This document shows, in pieces, positions 18,777-27,996 of a DNA stretch of 64,000 nt; position 1 is the stretch's first letter, and each line of letters opens with the position of its first letter. The notes beneath the pieces are model-generated. The model worked only from the letters and a program-made list of their open reading frames with translations. It ran no database searches and was not told where the DNA came from. This DNA is from UBA4416 sp035439445. Its GTDB lineage: Bacteria > Bacteroidota > Bacteroidia > B-17B0 > Aurantibacillaceae. The stretch lies in contig DAORKG010000003.1 of the NCBI GenBank assembly GCA_035439445.1, positions 62,001-126,000 of the forward strand. The letters run 5' to 3'. Made by a program: the position numbers and the translations under genes.

Positions 18777-19730
18777 CTATTAGTCTTTCTAAAATTACCT
18801 CTTATGTCTCAAACTTTGATTCCAACGGCTGAAACAGCCTTTGAAAGTCAATTACCATTTAATACAGAATACATTAAATCTCAAAAAATCAAATCAATTA
18901 CATTTGACATTATTGATAAAAAAGACTTACAAGTAGCTGAAGACAAAGGATTACTAACCTATTATGAATTTAATCCAAATGGTTTATTGACCCGCTTCTA
19001 CAATACCTCAATCGTAAAGGTTATCCAAAAAGAATATCGCTCAGAACCTGTTTATCGACGTGGGAGAAAAATAAGTAATGGGCATTCATATACAAAAAAT
19101 GAATACGTGTATGATACAGTTTCAACCAATTACTTTTATAACGAGAACAATCTACTAAAATTAAAGCGTTATAACGACGGCTCTTATTATGAAAGCTATT
19201 ACTATGATTACAATACAGAAGGAAAATTAGAGAAAGAGAAGCGTTGTAAGGAAACAAATGTATCAGAAAACAAAACAGAATTTAAATTAGGAGGCCAATA
19301 CATTATAAGTGAGGAAAGTTACAAATATACAACAACAGGAAAAAATCAATTCAAAAAAACCTGTATGAACGATGAAGGTAGGCCTTATAAAGAAATCATT
19401 TACACATTAAATGACAGTAAAAAACCTATTACCATCAACGAACAATATACCGTTGCATGGATTACTCAAAATAGTAGCTTCGAATATAATGCCAAAGGAC
19501 AATTGATTAAGGCTTCATATAAGAGTAACAGTAATGGTGATATGGAGCAAGTTCGCACATATGAGTACGATTCTAACGATTGCTTATTAACCGAAAAACA
19601 ATTTAAAAATGGGCAGTTACAAAAAGAGATTAGTTACGTAACAGATACCGCTAAAAAGGTAAACTCATACATTATTAGAGACCCGAATAATAAGAGTTTA
19701 CGAATTGTAAAATTATTGTATCAGTATTAA
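18771..19730 (+). CDS. Hypothetical secreted protein with YD-repeat-like strands
   Basis: About 319 residues from ATG 18771, giving the short signal-like sequence MMLLVFLKLPLMSQ. A start at 18654 would run through the palindromic repeat and inside the previous gene, so I reject it. The body contains repeated short Tyr/Asn/Asp-rich units (EYVYDTVSTNYFYNENNLL, YDYNTEGKLEKEK, EYNAKGQLIKASY, EYDSNDCLLTEKQ) that recall YD/RHS-like beta-strand repeats of exported Bacteroidota proteins. There is no sorting domain or lipobox. It converges with the lipoprotein gene, stop to stop with no gap. Function unknown. Confidence 0.65.
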   Translation: MMLLVFLKLPLMSQTLIPTAETAFESQLPFNTEYIKSQKIKSITFDIIDKKDLQVAEDKGLLTYYEFNPNGLLTRFYNTSIVKVIQKEYRSEPVYRRGRKISNGHSYTKNEYVYDTVSTNYFYNENNLLKLKRYNDGSYYESYYYDYNTEGKLEKEKRCKETNVSENKTEFKLGGQYIISEESYKYTTTGKNQFKKTCMNDEGRPYKEIIYTLNDSKKPITINEQYTVAWITQNSSFEYNAKGQLIKASYKSNSNGDMEQVRTYEYDSNDCLLTEKQFKNGQLQKEISYVTDTAKKVNSYIIRDPNNKSLRIVKLLYQY

Positions 19731-20267
19731 TTACTTATCTCTGTAGATCACCAAATTAATAATACCCATTGTTGGTGTACTATTATCTGTTAAAGAAACC
19801 ACAAAAGGCTTACGTTGCCCTTCAAAACAGTTGTAAACCACAAAGCCTTTGTCTTCGGTGGGGTTAGGTAACTTTTTTTCGTAGTATGTTTTTAAATCTG
19901 TAAACAAGCGAGCGCTTAAATCCAAATTATTACAATTAATTTGAACTTCCACTTCGTCTAAACTGTCTTTTTGCAAATTATAAGCAACTGAGTAATTGGT
20001 AACACTATCAATTGCGTATTCAAAATACAAATAATCATGTGCGACTTCCGAAGGAGCTTTTGTTTCAGTTTTAGTAATGACATCTGCCTTACTATTTAAA
20101 TCAATCCCTCTTATAACGCCATCTTTAGTACGAATAATTTCATCTAAAGCTTCGCTATATTCCGGGAAAACTCGTGGCTTTTTTTGTTCAACAACTTTAG
20201 GATTTTCCTGGCAAGAGAAAAAACCTAAAGTCATTAAAAACAAACTATAATAAATTATTTTACGCAT
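19731..20267 (-). CDS. Hypothetical lipoprotein
   Basis: A 178-residue protein with a lipoprotein signal (MRKIIYYSLFLMTLGFFSCQ); the lipobox Cys is near residue 19. The mature part is hydrophilic and mixed alpha/beta, with no motif I recognise. It probably sits on a periplasmic membrane face. It is followed immediately by the convergent hypothetical gene and preceded, 85 bp away, by lysS on the same strand. Confidence 0.7.
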   Translation of the reverse strand: MRKIIYYSLFLMTLGFFSCQENPKVVEQKKPRVFPEYSEALDEIIRTKDGVIRGIDLNSKADVITKTETKAPSEVAHDYLYFEYAIDSVTNYSVAYNLQKDSLDEVEVQINCNNLDLSARLFTDLKTYYEKKLPNPTEDKGFVVYNCFEGQRKPFVVSLTDNSTPTMGIINLVIYRDK

Positions 20268-20352
20268 AAACTATTTTTCTATTTCTTCTGATGTTACGCT
20301 ATGTACCTCAGGACGCATTTAATTCGCAAGCTATTTATATATTTTATTGTGC

Positions 20353-21894
20353 TTATGAATGCGCCTCCTCTTCCTCAGGCTTACGTTCTGGGCGCATTTG
20401 CGGAAACAATAACACATCTTGTATCGATGGCTGATTAGTTAACAACATACACAAACGATCAATACCAAATCCTATGCCAGCTGTTGGAGGCATTCCATAT
20501 TCTAAAGCACGTAAGAAATCATAATCAATAAACATTGCTTCATCATCACCACGTTCCATTAATTTAACCTGATCTTCAAAACGCTCACGTTGATCAATAG
20601 GGTCATTTAACTCAGAGTATGCATTGGCAATTTCTTTTCCGTTAATCATTAACTCAAAACGCTCTACTAAACCTTCTTGACTTCTGTGTTTTTTTGTTAA
20701 AGGACTCATCTCAACCGGATAGTCAGTAATGAATGTTGGTTGTATATAGTGCCCTTCACATTTCTCGCCAAATAAGGTATCAATTAATTTGGCTTTACCC
20801 ATAGTTTCATCAATCTCTAAATGCAAGGCTTTACAAACATCTCTTAATTGAGCCTCATCCATTTTACTAACATCATAACCAGTATGTTCTTTAATAGCAT
20901 CATAAATAGTTACTCGTTTAAAAGGTGCTGAAAAATTGATTGTTTTATCTCCAACAGTAACTTCGGTTGTGCCATGTAAATCAGTTGCGATTTTTTCCAA
21001 TAATTTCTCTGTAGTATTCATCATCCAAAAATAATCACGGTATGCCACATAAAATTCTAATACTGTAAACTCAGGATTGTGAGTTCTGTCCATCCCTTCA
21101 TTACGGAAATTGCGACTGAATTCATATACCCAATCAAAGCCACCAACTATTAATCGCTTTAAGTACAATTCATTAGCAATACGCAAATACAAAGGCATGT
21201 CCAATGCATTGTGATGAGTTAAAAACGGACGAGCAGCTGCTCCTCCAGGTATAGATTGTAATACAGGAGTATCAACTTCTAAAGCGCCATTTTCGTTTAA
21301 GAAATTACGAATTGAAGAAATGATTTTTGTACGTTGCTCAAATGTTTTTTTAACCTTAGGATTAATAATCAAATCTACATAACGCTGGCGGTAACGGAAC
21401 TCAGGATCTGACACTTCATCAAATGCATTTCCATCAGCATCTGTTTTTACAACAGGCAATGGTTTTAATGATTTGCTTAATAATTTTAATGAAGTTACAT
21501 GGATAGACGTTTCTCCTGTTTTAGTAGTAAACACATAACCCTCAATACCAATAATATCTCCCAGATCAATTAATTTTTTCCAGATAACATCATATAACAC
21601 TTTATCATCTTCATTCGGACAAATATCATCACGACGAACATAAATCTGAATACGATCAGTACTATCTTGTATTACAGCAAATGCTGCTTTTCCCATATCA
21701 CGAACACTCATGATACGTCCGGCAATCTTAATATCTTTATAATTTAGTTTATCACGCTCATAGTTTTCTTTAATATCATGAGCAGTTACATTTACTTTAA
21801 ATTCTTCCGCAGGATACGGGTCAACACCTAACTTTTTAAGTTCTGCTAATTTTTCTCTTCTTAATTCTTCTTGTTCACTTAGTTCTTGAAACAT
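20353..21894 (-). CDS. lysS: Lysyl-tRNA synthetase, class II
   Basis: A 513-residue class IIb aminoacyl-tRNA synthetase that charges tRNA-Lys. An N-terminal OB-fold anticodon-binding domain covers about residues 55-150 (KIAGRIMSVRDMGKAAFAVIQD). The catalytic domain shows motif 1 around IRNFLNENGALEVDTPVL, the GGAAARPF segment, motif 2 in FRNEGMDRTHNPEFTVLEFY, and motif 3 in GIGFGIDRLCMLL near the C-terminus. Length is typical. Start ATG 21894 has a 5' A/T-rich leader and no Shine-Dalgarno, as usual here. Confidence 0.97.
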   Translation of the reverse strand: MFQELSEQEELRREKLAELKKLGVDPYPAEEFKVNVTAHDIKENYERDKLNYKDIKIAGRIMSVRDMGKAAFAVIQDSTDRIQIYVRRDDICPNEDDKVLYDVIWKKLIDLGDIIGIEGYVFTTKTGETSIHVTSLKLLSKSLKPLPVVKTDADGNAFDEVSDPEFRYRQRYVDLIINPKVKKTFEQRTKIISSIRNFLNENGALEVDTPVLQSIPGGAAARPFLTHHNALDMPLYLRIANELYLKRLIVGGFDWVYEFSRNFRNEGMDRTHNPEFTVLEFYVAYRDYFWMMNTTEKLLEKIATDLHGTTEVTVGDKTINFSAPFKRVTIYDAIKEHTGYDVSKMDEAQLRDVCKALHLEIDETMGKAKLIDTLFGEKCEGHYIQPTFITDYPVEMSPLTKKHRSQEGLVERFELMINGKEIANAYSELNDPIDQRERFEDQVKLMERGDDEAMFIDYDFLRALEYGMPPTAGIGFGIDRLCMLLTNQPSIQDVLLFPQMRPERKPEEEEAHS

Positions 21895-22154
21895 GTTTTG
21901 TAAATTTTTGCTCGAAGTTAACTAAATACTAGGCTTTCGAATTATTACAGCTAGTCTAACTATTCACAATTTATTAATAAATCCAATGATTTTTATTTCT
22001 AGGATTAAAGATTAGTTTTATTAGAGTTTTGTTTAAAAAGCGACTGAAAATCAATTCAATTTCACTTTTTAATCCTAGTCAACTTCATTCTAAAAAAAAT
22101 TAAACAACTGTATATCAGTATATTAGAATCTTTTATAATAATTTTGTTTAATCT

Positions 22155-22187
22155 TTTGCATTTATAATTAAACATTTAATACATTTG
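22155..22187 (+). promoter_or_regulatory. Promoter of the ECF sigma gene (TTTG-N21-TACATTTG)
   Basis: TTTG at 22155-22158 and TACATTTG at 22180-22187 match the Bacteroidota -33 and -7 elements with a 21-bp spacer. The predicted start of transcription is near 22193, about 36 bp before the ATG. Confidence 0.6.
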
Positions 22188-22217
22188 TTTAAGAATTTGA
22201 TTTATTAATTAAACAAA
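22184..22217. promoter_or_regulatory. 9-bp inverted repeat over the sigma gene leader
   Basis: TTTGTTTAA (22184-22192) and TTAAACAAA (22209-22217) are perfect reverse complements, spanning the predicted transcription start and leader. It could be an operator or a weak leader hairpin. Confidence 0.4.
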
Positions 22218-22228
22218 ATATACTCATC

Positions 22229-22735
22229 ATGACAGCAATAGAATTTAATACCCGCATTTTAAGTGAGAAGCAATCACTTAAAAACTTTGCAATGAGCCTA
22301 ACGCACAACAATGATGATGCCTTAGACTTATTACAAGACACTTATGTGAAAGCGATAACTTACAGAGAAAAATTTGAAGACAGCACCAATTTAAAAGCTT
22401 GGTTATTTACGATTATGAAAAATACGTTTATCAATTCATATCGTAGAGCTGTGAAAACAAAGCAAATTATTCAAACTAATGCTGATGTGGCGATGGCAAG
22501 AGCATTTAAAAACAATCATCAGGATATTACTGAATCGAGACTGGCAGCAAAAGATATCTTAAACAAAATTGAAAATCTGGAAGATCAATATAAAATACCA
22601 TTTACCAGATATTACAATGGATATAAATACGAAGAAATTGCTCAAGAGATGCAATTACCTCTGGGAACTGTAAAAAGCAGAATATTTTTAGCCAGAAAAC
22701 AACTTATGGTGGCAATTGAAAACTCAATGAATTAA
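22229..22735 (+). CDS. RNA polymerase sigma factor, ECF type
   Basis: A 168-residue sigma-70 family factor of the extracytoplasmic-function group. Region 2 lies at residues 10-75 (DDALDLLQDTYVKAI, LKAWLFTIMKNTFINSYRR). Region 4 lies at 105-160 (YNGYKYEEIAQEMQLPLGTVKSRIFLARKQL), including the -35 recognition helix. No anti-sigma factor gene is adjacent; the downstream neighbour is convergent. It is monocistronic, with its own promoter and terminator. Orphan ECF factors of this kind in Bacteroidota are often linked to stress or envelope responses, but the regulon is unknown. Confidence 0.93.
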   Translation: MTAIEFNTRILSEKQSLKNFAMSLTHNNDDALDLLQDTYVKAITYREKFEDSTNLKAWLFTIMKNTFINSYRRAVKTKQIIQTNADVAMARAFKNNHQDITESRLAAKDILNKIENLEDQYKIPFTRYYNGYKYEEIAQEMQLPLGTVKSRIFLARKQLMVAIENSMN

Positions 22736-22736
22736 C

Positions 22737-22768
22737 AAAAAAGCCGACTATTTCAAGTCGGCTTTTTT
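22737..22768. terminator. Bidirectional intrinsic terminator
   Basis: A 9-bp stem AAGCCGACT (22741-22749) / AGTCGGCTT (22756-22764), flanked by A and T runs on both sides. It serves the sigma factor gene on the plus strand and the convergent gene ending at 22779 on the minus strand. Confidence 0.9.
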
Positions 22769-22778
22769 GTTTAAAAAC

Positions 22779-23810
22779 TTATTTCTTTTTCGAAACATTT
22801 TTGTCTAAATAATTAGAAACTGCATTATTCCAAGAGTTTAAGTAATTAGCTCGTTTGTTGTTTAACTCCGTATTAACTTTGTTATAATCATTTGACGCTT
22901 TGTTGTATTCATTTACAGCAGTGTTAAACTCATTTACATCTGCCTCAGAAGGATTTTTGCCTTTTTTATCCATAGCTGTTTTTATCTTATCAAATTTTTC
23001 TTTCTTCAAGTAAAAATCAATTAAAGCCGGCACTTTGGTTTCAGCTTCCATGATATAAAAATCCAACAAATCGGTACAAGTTGATTTTAAGGTTGTGTTT
23101 CCTCTGTAAGGTGTAATGGCTTTTAATTTTTCTTTTGCTTCTTTTGAAAGTTTTGCTAAAGATTCCTGATTTTGTTTCATCGCATTGATATCACCTTTGC
23201 CTTGAGCATCAATTAAATAAAATTCTTGTTTATATGGTTTAAAAAACACCAAATATATTTGGTTGTAAAACTTAAACACCTCACTTGCTTTCTCTAATTT
23301 ATCAGCTGTTTTAGATTCCTGATCAATTAATCGGATATTGTTTTTTCTGGCAAATTCTTCATTAGCAGCAACAGCAATATCAAAAGCAGCTTCCATTTTA
23401 TCATTTGCTATTTGTTGAGCTAACATATAAGCTTCCATGGCATCGTAAGACTGTTCGGATATTTCTTCCATATCCATAATCTTAGCATAATCATTATTTA
23501 AAACTGCATAACTTAACTCTAAGTATCTCACAACAGAATCTCTGAATGCTGCATCTCCGTTATAAGGCTGCATGTTTTTAATCTTATTCAATCCATTACG
23601 ATTGGCATTAATCATCTGTCTTCTTTGTCCATCAATCTGACGAGCTTTTTTGCTGTGAGCTACAGCCCTAGTATAGTCCCACGTTTCTTCAGATATTTTT
23701 TTAAACTCTGCATTAATTTTATCCATGTATTGTACAGGATTTTGTGAAAGAACCGGAAGCGTTGATAACATTACCAACGACAAAACAGTTGTTTTAAAAA
23801 TAGAACTCAT
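22779..23810 (-). CDS. Exported helical protein, possibly LIC11966-family surface protein
   Basis: A 343-residue protein with a cleavable signal peptide (MSSIFKTTVLSLVMLSTLPVLSQ). The mature protein is almost wholly alpha-helical and rich in Lys, Glu and Asn, with coiled-coil-like stretches near the C-terminus (NEFNTAVNEYNKASNDYNKV). The segment EETWDYTRAVAHSKKARQID and the helical pattern fit a family named in databases after Leptospira LIC11966, but I rely on memory for that match. Function unknown. It lies 18 bp downstream of the S41 protease gene on the same strand, so the two are probably co-transcribed. Confidence 0.65.
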   Translation of the reverse strand: MSSIFKTTVLSLVMLSTLPVLSQNPVQYMDKINAEFKKISEETWDYTRAVAHSKKARQIDGQRRQMINANRNGLNKIKNMQPYNGDAAFRDSVVRYLELSYAVLNNDYAKIMDMEEISEQSYDAMEAYMLAQQIANDKMEAAFDIAVAANEEFARKNNIRLIDQESKTADKLEKASEVFKFYNQIYLVFFKPYKQEFYLIDAQGKGDINAMKQNQESLAKLSKEAKEKLKAITPYRGNTTLKSTCTDLLDFYIMEAETKVPALIDFYLKKEKFDKIKTAMDKKGKNPSEADVNEFNTAVNEYNKASNDYNKVNTELNNKRANYLNSWNNAVSNYLDKNVSKKK

Positions 23811-23828
23811 ATTACTTGTTTTTAATTG

Positions 23829-25922
23829 TTAATTAGACATTTGTTTTAAATCTATTATAATATAAAATGCTTCATTTATAAAAATATCTTTTTCGATAGA
23901 CTCTCGCACCTTAGCATTAAATTCTTTTGTTTGTTCACTTACTTCTGTAATCTTTTTATCAAAGGTATTATTTAAACATTTAATATCGTTAGACGAACTC
24001 TGATTTGCACTCTCAAAAGACGAATACAAATTATCAGTAAATACTTTATATTTTTTAAATTCTTTATACTTTAAAACAAACTTAGGTGGATTATTTAAAA
24101 AATCTAAAATAGAATCCGAACACTGCTTGTATCTCTTAAAATCTTGGGATTTTTGAATACGTTCAGATGATTTTTGTTGCAGCGGCGTCACATTAATTGC
24201 AGGATTTGGATTATAAACAACATTTTTTGTTACAATGTCAGATTCTAAAAAAAATGCTTCTTTACTTTCTTTGTAGATTGAATAACCCGGCGAACTAGGA
24301 AGAACAATATCAGGTACAACACCGGCACCTTGGTGTGTCGAATTATTTAATCTATAAAATTTTGCTTGAGTAACTTTAATAAAGTCAGTTGCCTGCTCTG
24401 AACCATTTCTTACTCTCAGTAAATTTGTATCCAATGGCATAACAGTTTGAGCAGTTCCTTTCCCGTAACTGGTTTGCCCCACCACAAGTCCAAGATTATA
24501 ATCTTTAACAATATTGCTAAATAATTCGGAGGCAGAAGCACTGGTTTCGTTAATCATTACCACTAAAGGTTTTTTAAAAATAGAGCCTCTATTAATGTCT
24601 TTTATTAAAGTAGGTTTTCTGTTTTTTTCCTTATAAATAAACAATGGTCCTTCATCCACAAATATTCCGGCTAAATTCATGGCTTCAAGCATAGATCCTC
24701 CTCCATTATTTCTTAAATCAATTATTAAGCCTGTAATAGTATCATTTTCTAATTTCAATATTTCTTTTGCTACGTCATTTGCACAACCGGGAGCAGTGTT
24801 TTGCTCCATATCAGTATAAAAACTTGGTAATGAAATATAACCTATGTTACCTGACTTATTTTTAAGAATATATCCTTTCACGCTATTATCAACCGATGCC
24901 GTTTTTTGTTTGATAAGCTTAACAGTTTTTAATTGCCCATTTTGTTTTTTAAGAGTTAAATCTAATTTGCTTTCATTAGTTTTTTCGAGTTTTTCCTGAA
25001 TATCATCGGCTGTATTACCCTCATTAGTGATAACAATTCCGCCTAACTTAAGAGATATAAATAAATCACCTTCATTAACTTCATTACTAACCCAAGCTGA
25101 GCCCCCGGGCTCAATATAAGCTATAATAATATTGCCATCATCGTCCTCGCTCAAATAAAAACCAAAGGATTCAACTTGCGCTGATAACTGTTTATTAAAC
25201 TCTTTATTTTGTTCCTGATTAAAATAATTAGAATGCGGATCGTGCCTGAGAGCAATAGCATTTAATAAATTAGATTCAACTGTTTTGTCGGCATCACTCA
25301 ACATCTCTTTAATGTTTTTTTGAAAATTTGCAATAATAGTTTTAGAGAATTCAGATGCTTTGTCATTAAATTCTTGTTCAGTTAATTTTTCATAACCATC
25401 CAAATTTGCAACTCTCTCAAAACATCTGCTTTTTATATTTCTTTCAAGTCGTTTTAAGTGATATTTAATACTAGGCGAATAAAACGTTTTTGCATTTAAG
25501 GCTAATGATTTTGCAGTGTCGTTTTCTGTAAAATTTAATTTTTTAGAAGACAAAACAGTAAGTAATGAATCAACCGTAAATAAAGCCTTTGAATAAACTA
25601 ACTTGGCATTTTTAAAATAAGATTCGTTATTTGAATTAATTTGACTGAATAATTGTATTTTATCAACTTGCAAAGCATTTACATCACTTTGTTTCAAGAC
25701 AATGCCAACATGATCTAAATCTTTGATAAATAAATCAACCGTTTCGGCAGAAGTTGTTTCATTAATGGGAATAGGTTTATAATGGTAGACTCCAAAGGTA
25801 CCAATCAATTTTTGTGCTTTGGAACAAAAAGAGCCGCTTTGAGAAAAGGCGGATAATTGAAGAAGGCAAAAAAATATAAAATATGATAGAAAGCTATGCA
25901 ATGATTTGATGTAAAAATGCAA
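23829..25922 (-). CDS. S41 family C-terminal processing peptidase
   Basis: A 697-residue periplasmic serine protease. A signal peptide is present (FLSYFIFFCLLQLSAFSQ). Residues 230-330 contain a PDZ domain (DDDGNIIIAYIEPGGSAWVSNEV). The S41 core follows, with GLIIDLRNNGGGSMLEA, the catalytic Ser in NETSASASELFSN and the catalytic Lys in TSYGKGTAQ. A helical C-terminal extension of about 130 residues is of unknown role. It resembles the tail-specific proteases of Bacteroidota. No ATG precedes the signal peptide; TTG 25922 or TTG 25901 must start it. Divergent from an outer-membrane gene, with start codons only 29 bp apart. Confidence 0.9.
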   Translation of the reverse strand: MHFYIKSLHSFLSYFIFFCLLQLSAFSQSGSFCSKAQKLIGTFGVYHYKPIPINETTSAETVDLFIKDLDHVGIVLKQSDVNALQVDKIQLFSQINSNNESYFKNAKLVYSKALFTVDSLLTVLSSKKLNFTENDTAKSLALNAKTFYSPSIKYHLKRLERNIKSRCFERVANLDGYEKLTEQEFNDKASEFSKTIIANFQKNIKEMLSDADKTVESNLLNAIALRHDPHSNYFNQEQNKEFNKQLSAQVESFGFYLSEDDDGNIIIAYIEPGGSAWVSNEVNEGDLFISLKLGGIVITNEGNTADDIQEKLEKTNESKLDLTLKKQNGQLKTVKLIKQKTASVDNSVKGYILKNKSGNIGYISLPSFYTDMEQNTAPGCANDVAKEILKLENDTITGLIIDLRNNGGGSMLEAMNLAGIFVDEGPLFIYKEKNRKPTLIKDINRGSIFKKPLVVMINETSASASELFSNIVKDYNLGLVVGQTSYGKGTAQTVMPLDTNLLRVRNGSEQATDFIKVTQAKFYRLNNSTHQGAGVVPDIVLPSSPGYSIYKESKEAFFLESDIVTKNVVYNPNPAINVTPLQQKSSERIQKSQDFKRYKQCSDSILDFLNNPPKFVLKYKEFKKYKVFTDNLYSSFESANQSSSNDIKCLNNTFDKKITEVSEQTKEFNAKVRESIEKDIFINEAFYIIIDLKQMSN

Positions 25923-25940
25923 AAAATAAATAATTAAGCC

Positions 25941-25948
25941 TATTTTTG
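25941..25948 (+). promoter_or_regulatory. -7 box directly before ATG 25952
   Basis: TATTTTTG matches the -7 consensus and ends 3 bp before the ATG. A transcript starting at the usual distance would begin at or next to the start codon. No -33 box is clear. Confidence 0.45.
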
Positions 25949-25951
25949 AAT

Positions 25952-26920
25952 ATGAAATTTTACTTAAAACTGAAATATTTTTTCCTAATAATTGGTTTGC
26001 TTACCTCATTTACAAAATTAGATGCACAGGAATATGAACCAAGTGAAAGAGATACGACAAGTCAATCTGCTTTTATTCCTCATAAAGGGTTTCATGCAGG
26101 GTTATTTGTTGGTGCGTTTTGGGCAAATAAATATACGGCCTATTTATATGACGGCTATGGATTTGATCAGAACGGACAAAGAAATACATTTAATAACAGT
26201 ATTCTTTACAATCAAATTGTAAATGTATATGGTGGTGCAAACGGTGGGATTGATTACATTGCTCAATTACTTAATGTTAATCATAGCGATTGGTATTTTA
26301 ATGAACAAGATATGCCAACAAATTTAAGGTACACTACCACATATTTAGTTGGGCTAAATACACGTTATCAAATCAACAAAAAAGCAAGCATTACATTAAA
26401 CATTAACGGAAGCAGACTGAACGTAAATGGCAAATTTACTATCAGTTCAACAAGCAGTAGTAATTTTGGAAGTGGCTCAGCTAGTCAATCAAAATTACAT
26501 CAATTTACTATTGTTGGAGCAGAACAACGTTTGATGTTTCAATTAGGCTATCAAAGAATTTTAGGAAAAAATGAGAAATTAAATTTCATGATAGAAGGCG
26601 GATTAAATTTTATTTTATCAAAAGTTCAAAAAAACCAAGCTATCCTAAATAGCGAAAATCCTAACAACAGCCAAAACAATATTACTATTGATTTAATGAG
26701 TATCTACAATCAATCTCCTTATAATTATTATAGTGCAAAATATTTAGTTGGAGGCGGAATTGGTGCTTTTGGAGGAATTGGATTTAATTTAAACATCAAT
26801 CCAAGGTATACAGTGCAATTGCTTTACAATCCTTCATATGACAGGGTAAGTTTAGGATATAACCCAAAGTTTAAACTGCAGCATGGCATTGGTTTAAGGG
26901 TATATTATAACATGAGTTAA
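25952..26920 (+). CDS. Probable outer-membrane beta-barrel protein
   Basis: About 322 residues from ATG 25952; an upstream TTG at 25946 lies inside a promoter-like box and is rejected. The signal peptide is KYFFLIIGLLTSFTKLDAQ. The mature protein has many alternating hydrophobic strands with Gly, Tyr and Asn (GFHAGLFVGAFWANKYTA, TTYLVGLNTRYQINKKASITL, LVGGGIGAFGGIGFNL) and ends in a strand finishing YYNMS. This fits a small outer-membrane barrel of the general Bacteroidota type. No specific family is recognised. It converges with corA without a gap. Confidence 0.7.
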   Translation: MKFYLKLKYFFLIIGLLTSFTKLDAQEYEPSERDTTSQSAFIPHKGFHAGLFVGAFWANKYTAYLYDGYGFDQNGQRNTFNNSILYNQIVNVYGGANGGIDYIAQLLNVNHSDWYFNEQDMPTNLRYTTTYLVGLNTRYQINKKASITLNINGSRLNVNGKFTISSTSSSNFGSGSASQSKLHQFTIVGAEQRLMFQLGYQRILGKNEKLNFMIEGGLNFILSKVQKNQAILNSENPNNSQNNITIDLMSIYNQSPYNYYSAKYLVGGGIGAFGGIGFNLNINPRYTVQLLYNPSYDRVSLGYNPKFKLQHGIGLRVYYNMS

Positions 26921-27961
26921 TTACATCCATTTTTTTCTCTTGAAATAAACCATCAATCCGATAATGATTGATAACATAATTCCCCAGGTAATAAAATATC
27001 CATTTTGGGTTTTAAGTTCCGGCATATTTTCAAAGTTCATTCCGTATACGCCAGCAATAAAAGTAACAGGGATAAAAATAGAAGACATAATAGTCAACAC
27101 CTTCATTACCTCGTTCATCTTATTAGCATTGGTACTTAAATAAATATCCATGATACCTGATAATAAATCACGGTAAGTCTCAACGGTATCAATGATACGA
27201 GTCACATGGTCGCTTAAATCTCTTAAATAAATATCACTTGATGGATTGATTAAATTAGTTTCAGAACGAACCATATTATTAATCATATCTCGCATTGGCC
27301 AAACTTGCTTACGCAAATAAATCATTTCACGTTTAAGATGATACAATTCGAGCAAGGATTTTTTATCGGTATCAGAAATAATTTCTTCTTCAATCTCTTC
27401 AATTTTATCGCCAATTTTTTCGATGGCAGTAAAATAACAATCCACCACAGCATCCATCAAAGCATACGCTAAATAATCAGCTCCTAATTTTCTGACTCTT
27501 CCTTTTCCTTGACGTAAACGTGTTCTGATAATATCAAATGCGTCTCCACTATGTGGTTCTTGAAAAGACAAAACTGTATTTTCTAATAATACAATAGATA
27601 ACTGTTCAGAATTAACTTCTGAAGTGTAACTTATCATTTTCATAATAGCTACCACATAATTTTCATAATCTTCAAATTTTGGACGTTGGTCAACATGCAC
27701 AATATCTTCCATGGTTAATGGATGGATATTATAAAACTTCCCAATGGCTTCTATTAATTCCGGTTTGTGAAGTCCTTCCACATTAAGCCATTTAACCATG
27801 TTGGGTTTTACATGTGACAAACAGACAGATAAATCATAAAATTCTCTTTCGAAAAATTCAGATTCATTATACTCAATTAATGTAATTTTAATTCTATCAG
27901 TCCTTTGTTCTCCGTTATAGAACAAAGTACCTGGTGGTGCTCCGATATTTTCTACTGGCAT
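26921..27961 (-). CDS. corA: CorA family magnesium/cobalt channel
   Basis: A 346-residue inner-membrane channel for Mg2+ (and Co2+). A large N-terminal cytoplasmic funnel domain (residues 1-280) is followed by two C-terminal helices. The signature YGMNFENMPEL lies at the end of the first helix, with the GMN selectivity motif intact. The second helix (FITWGIMLSIIIGLMVYF) ends in the basic tail KRKKWM, as in the family. The length is typical. It is 35 bp downstream of the aspartate kinase gene on the same strand, so co-transcription is plausible. Confidence 0.95.
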   Translation of the reverse strand: MPVENIGAPPGTLFYNGEQRTDRIKITLIEYNESEFFEREFYDLSVCLSHVKPNMVKWLNVEGLHKPELIEAIGKFYNIHPLTMEDIVHVDQRPKFEDYENYVVAIMKMISYTSEVNSEQLSIVLLENTVLSFQEPHSGDAFDIIRTRLRQGKGRVRKLGADYLAYALMDAVVDCYFTAIEKIGDKIEEIEEEIISDTDKKSLLELYHLKREMIYLRKQVWPMRDMINNMVRSETNLINPSSDIYLRDLSDHVTRIIDTVETYRDLLSGIMDIYLSTNANKMNEVMKVLTIMSSIFIPVTFIAGVYGMNFENMPELKTQNGYFITWGIMLSIIIGLMVYFKRKKWM

Positions 27962-27996
27962 ATTTTTAGAATTAAATTATTAATAAATACAATTAA

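Larger units (their letters stand above)
21895..22228. other. 334-bp divergent intergenic region, lysS / sigma factor
   Basis: Very AT-rich, with no open frame. The right end holds a consensus-like promoter for the sigma gene at 22155-22187 and a 9-bp inverted repeat just downstream of it. Nothing else recognisable was seen. Confidence 0.6.
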
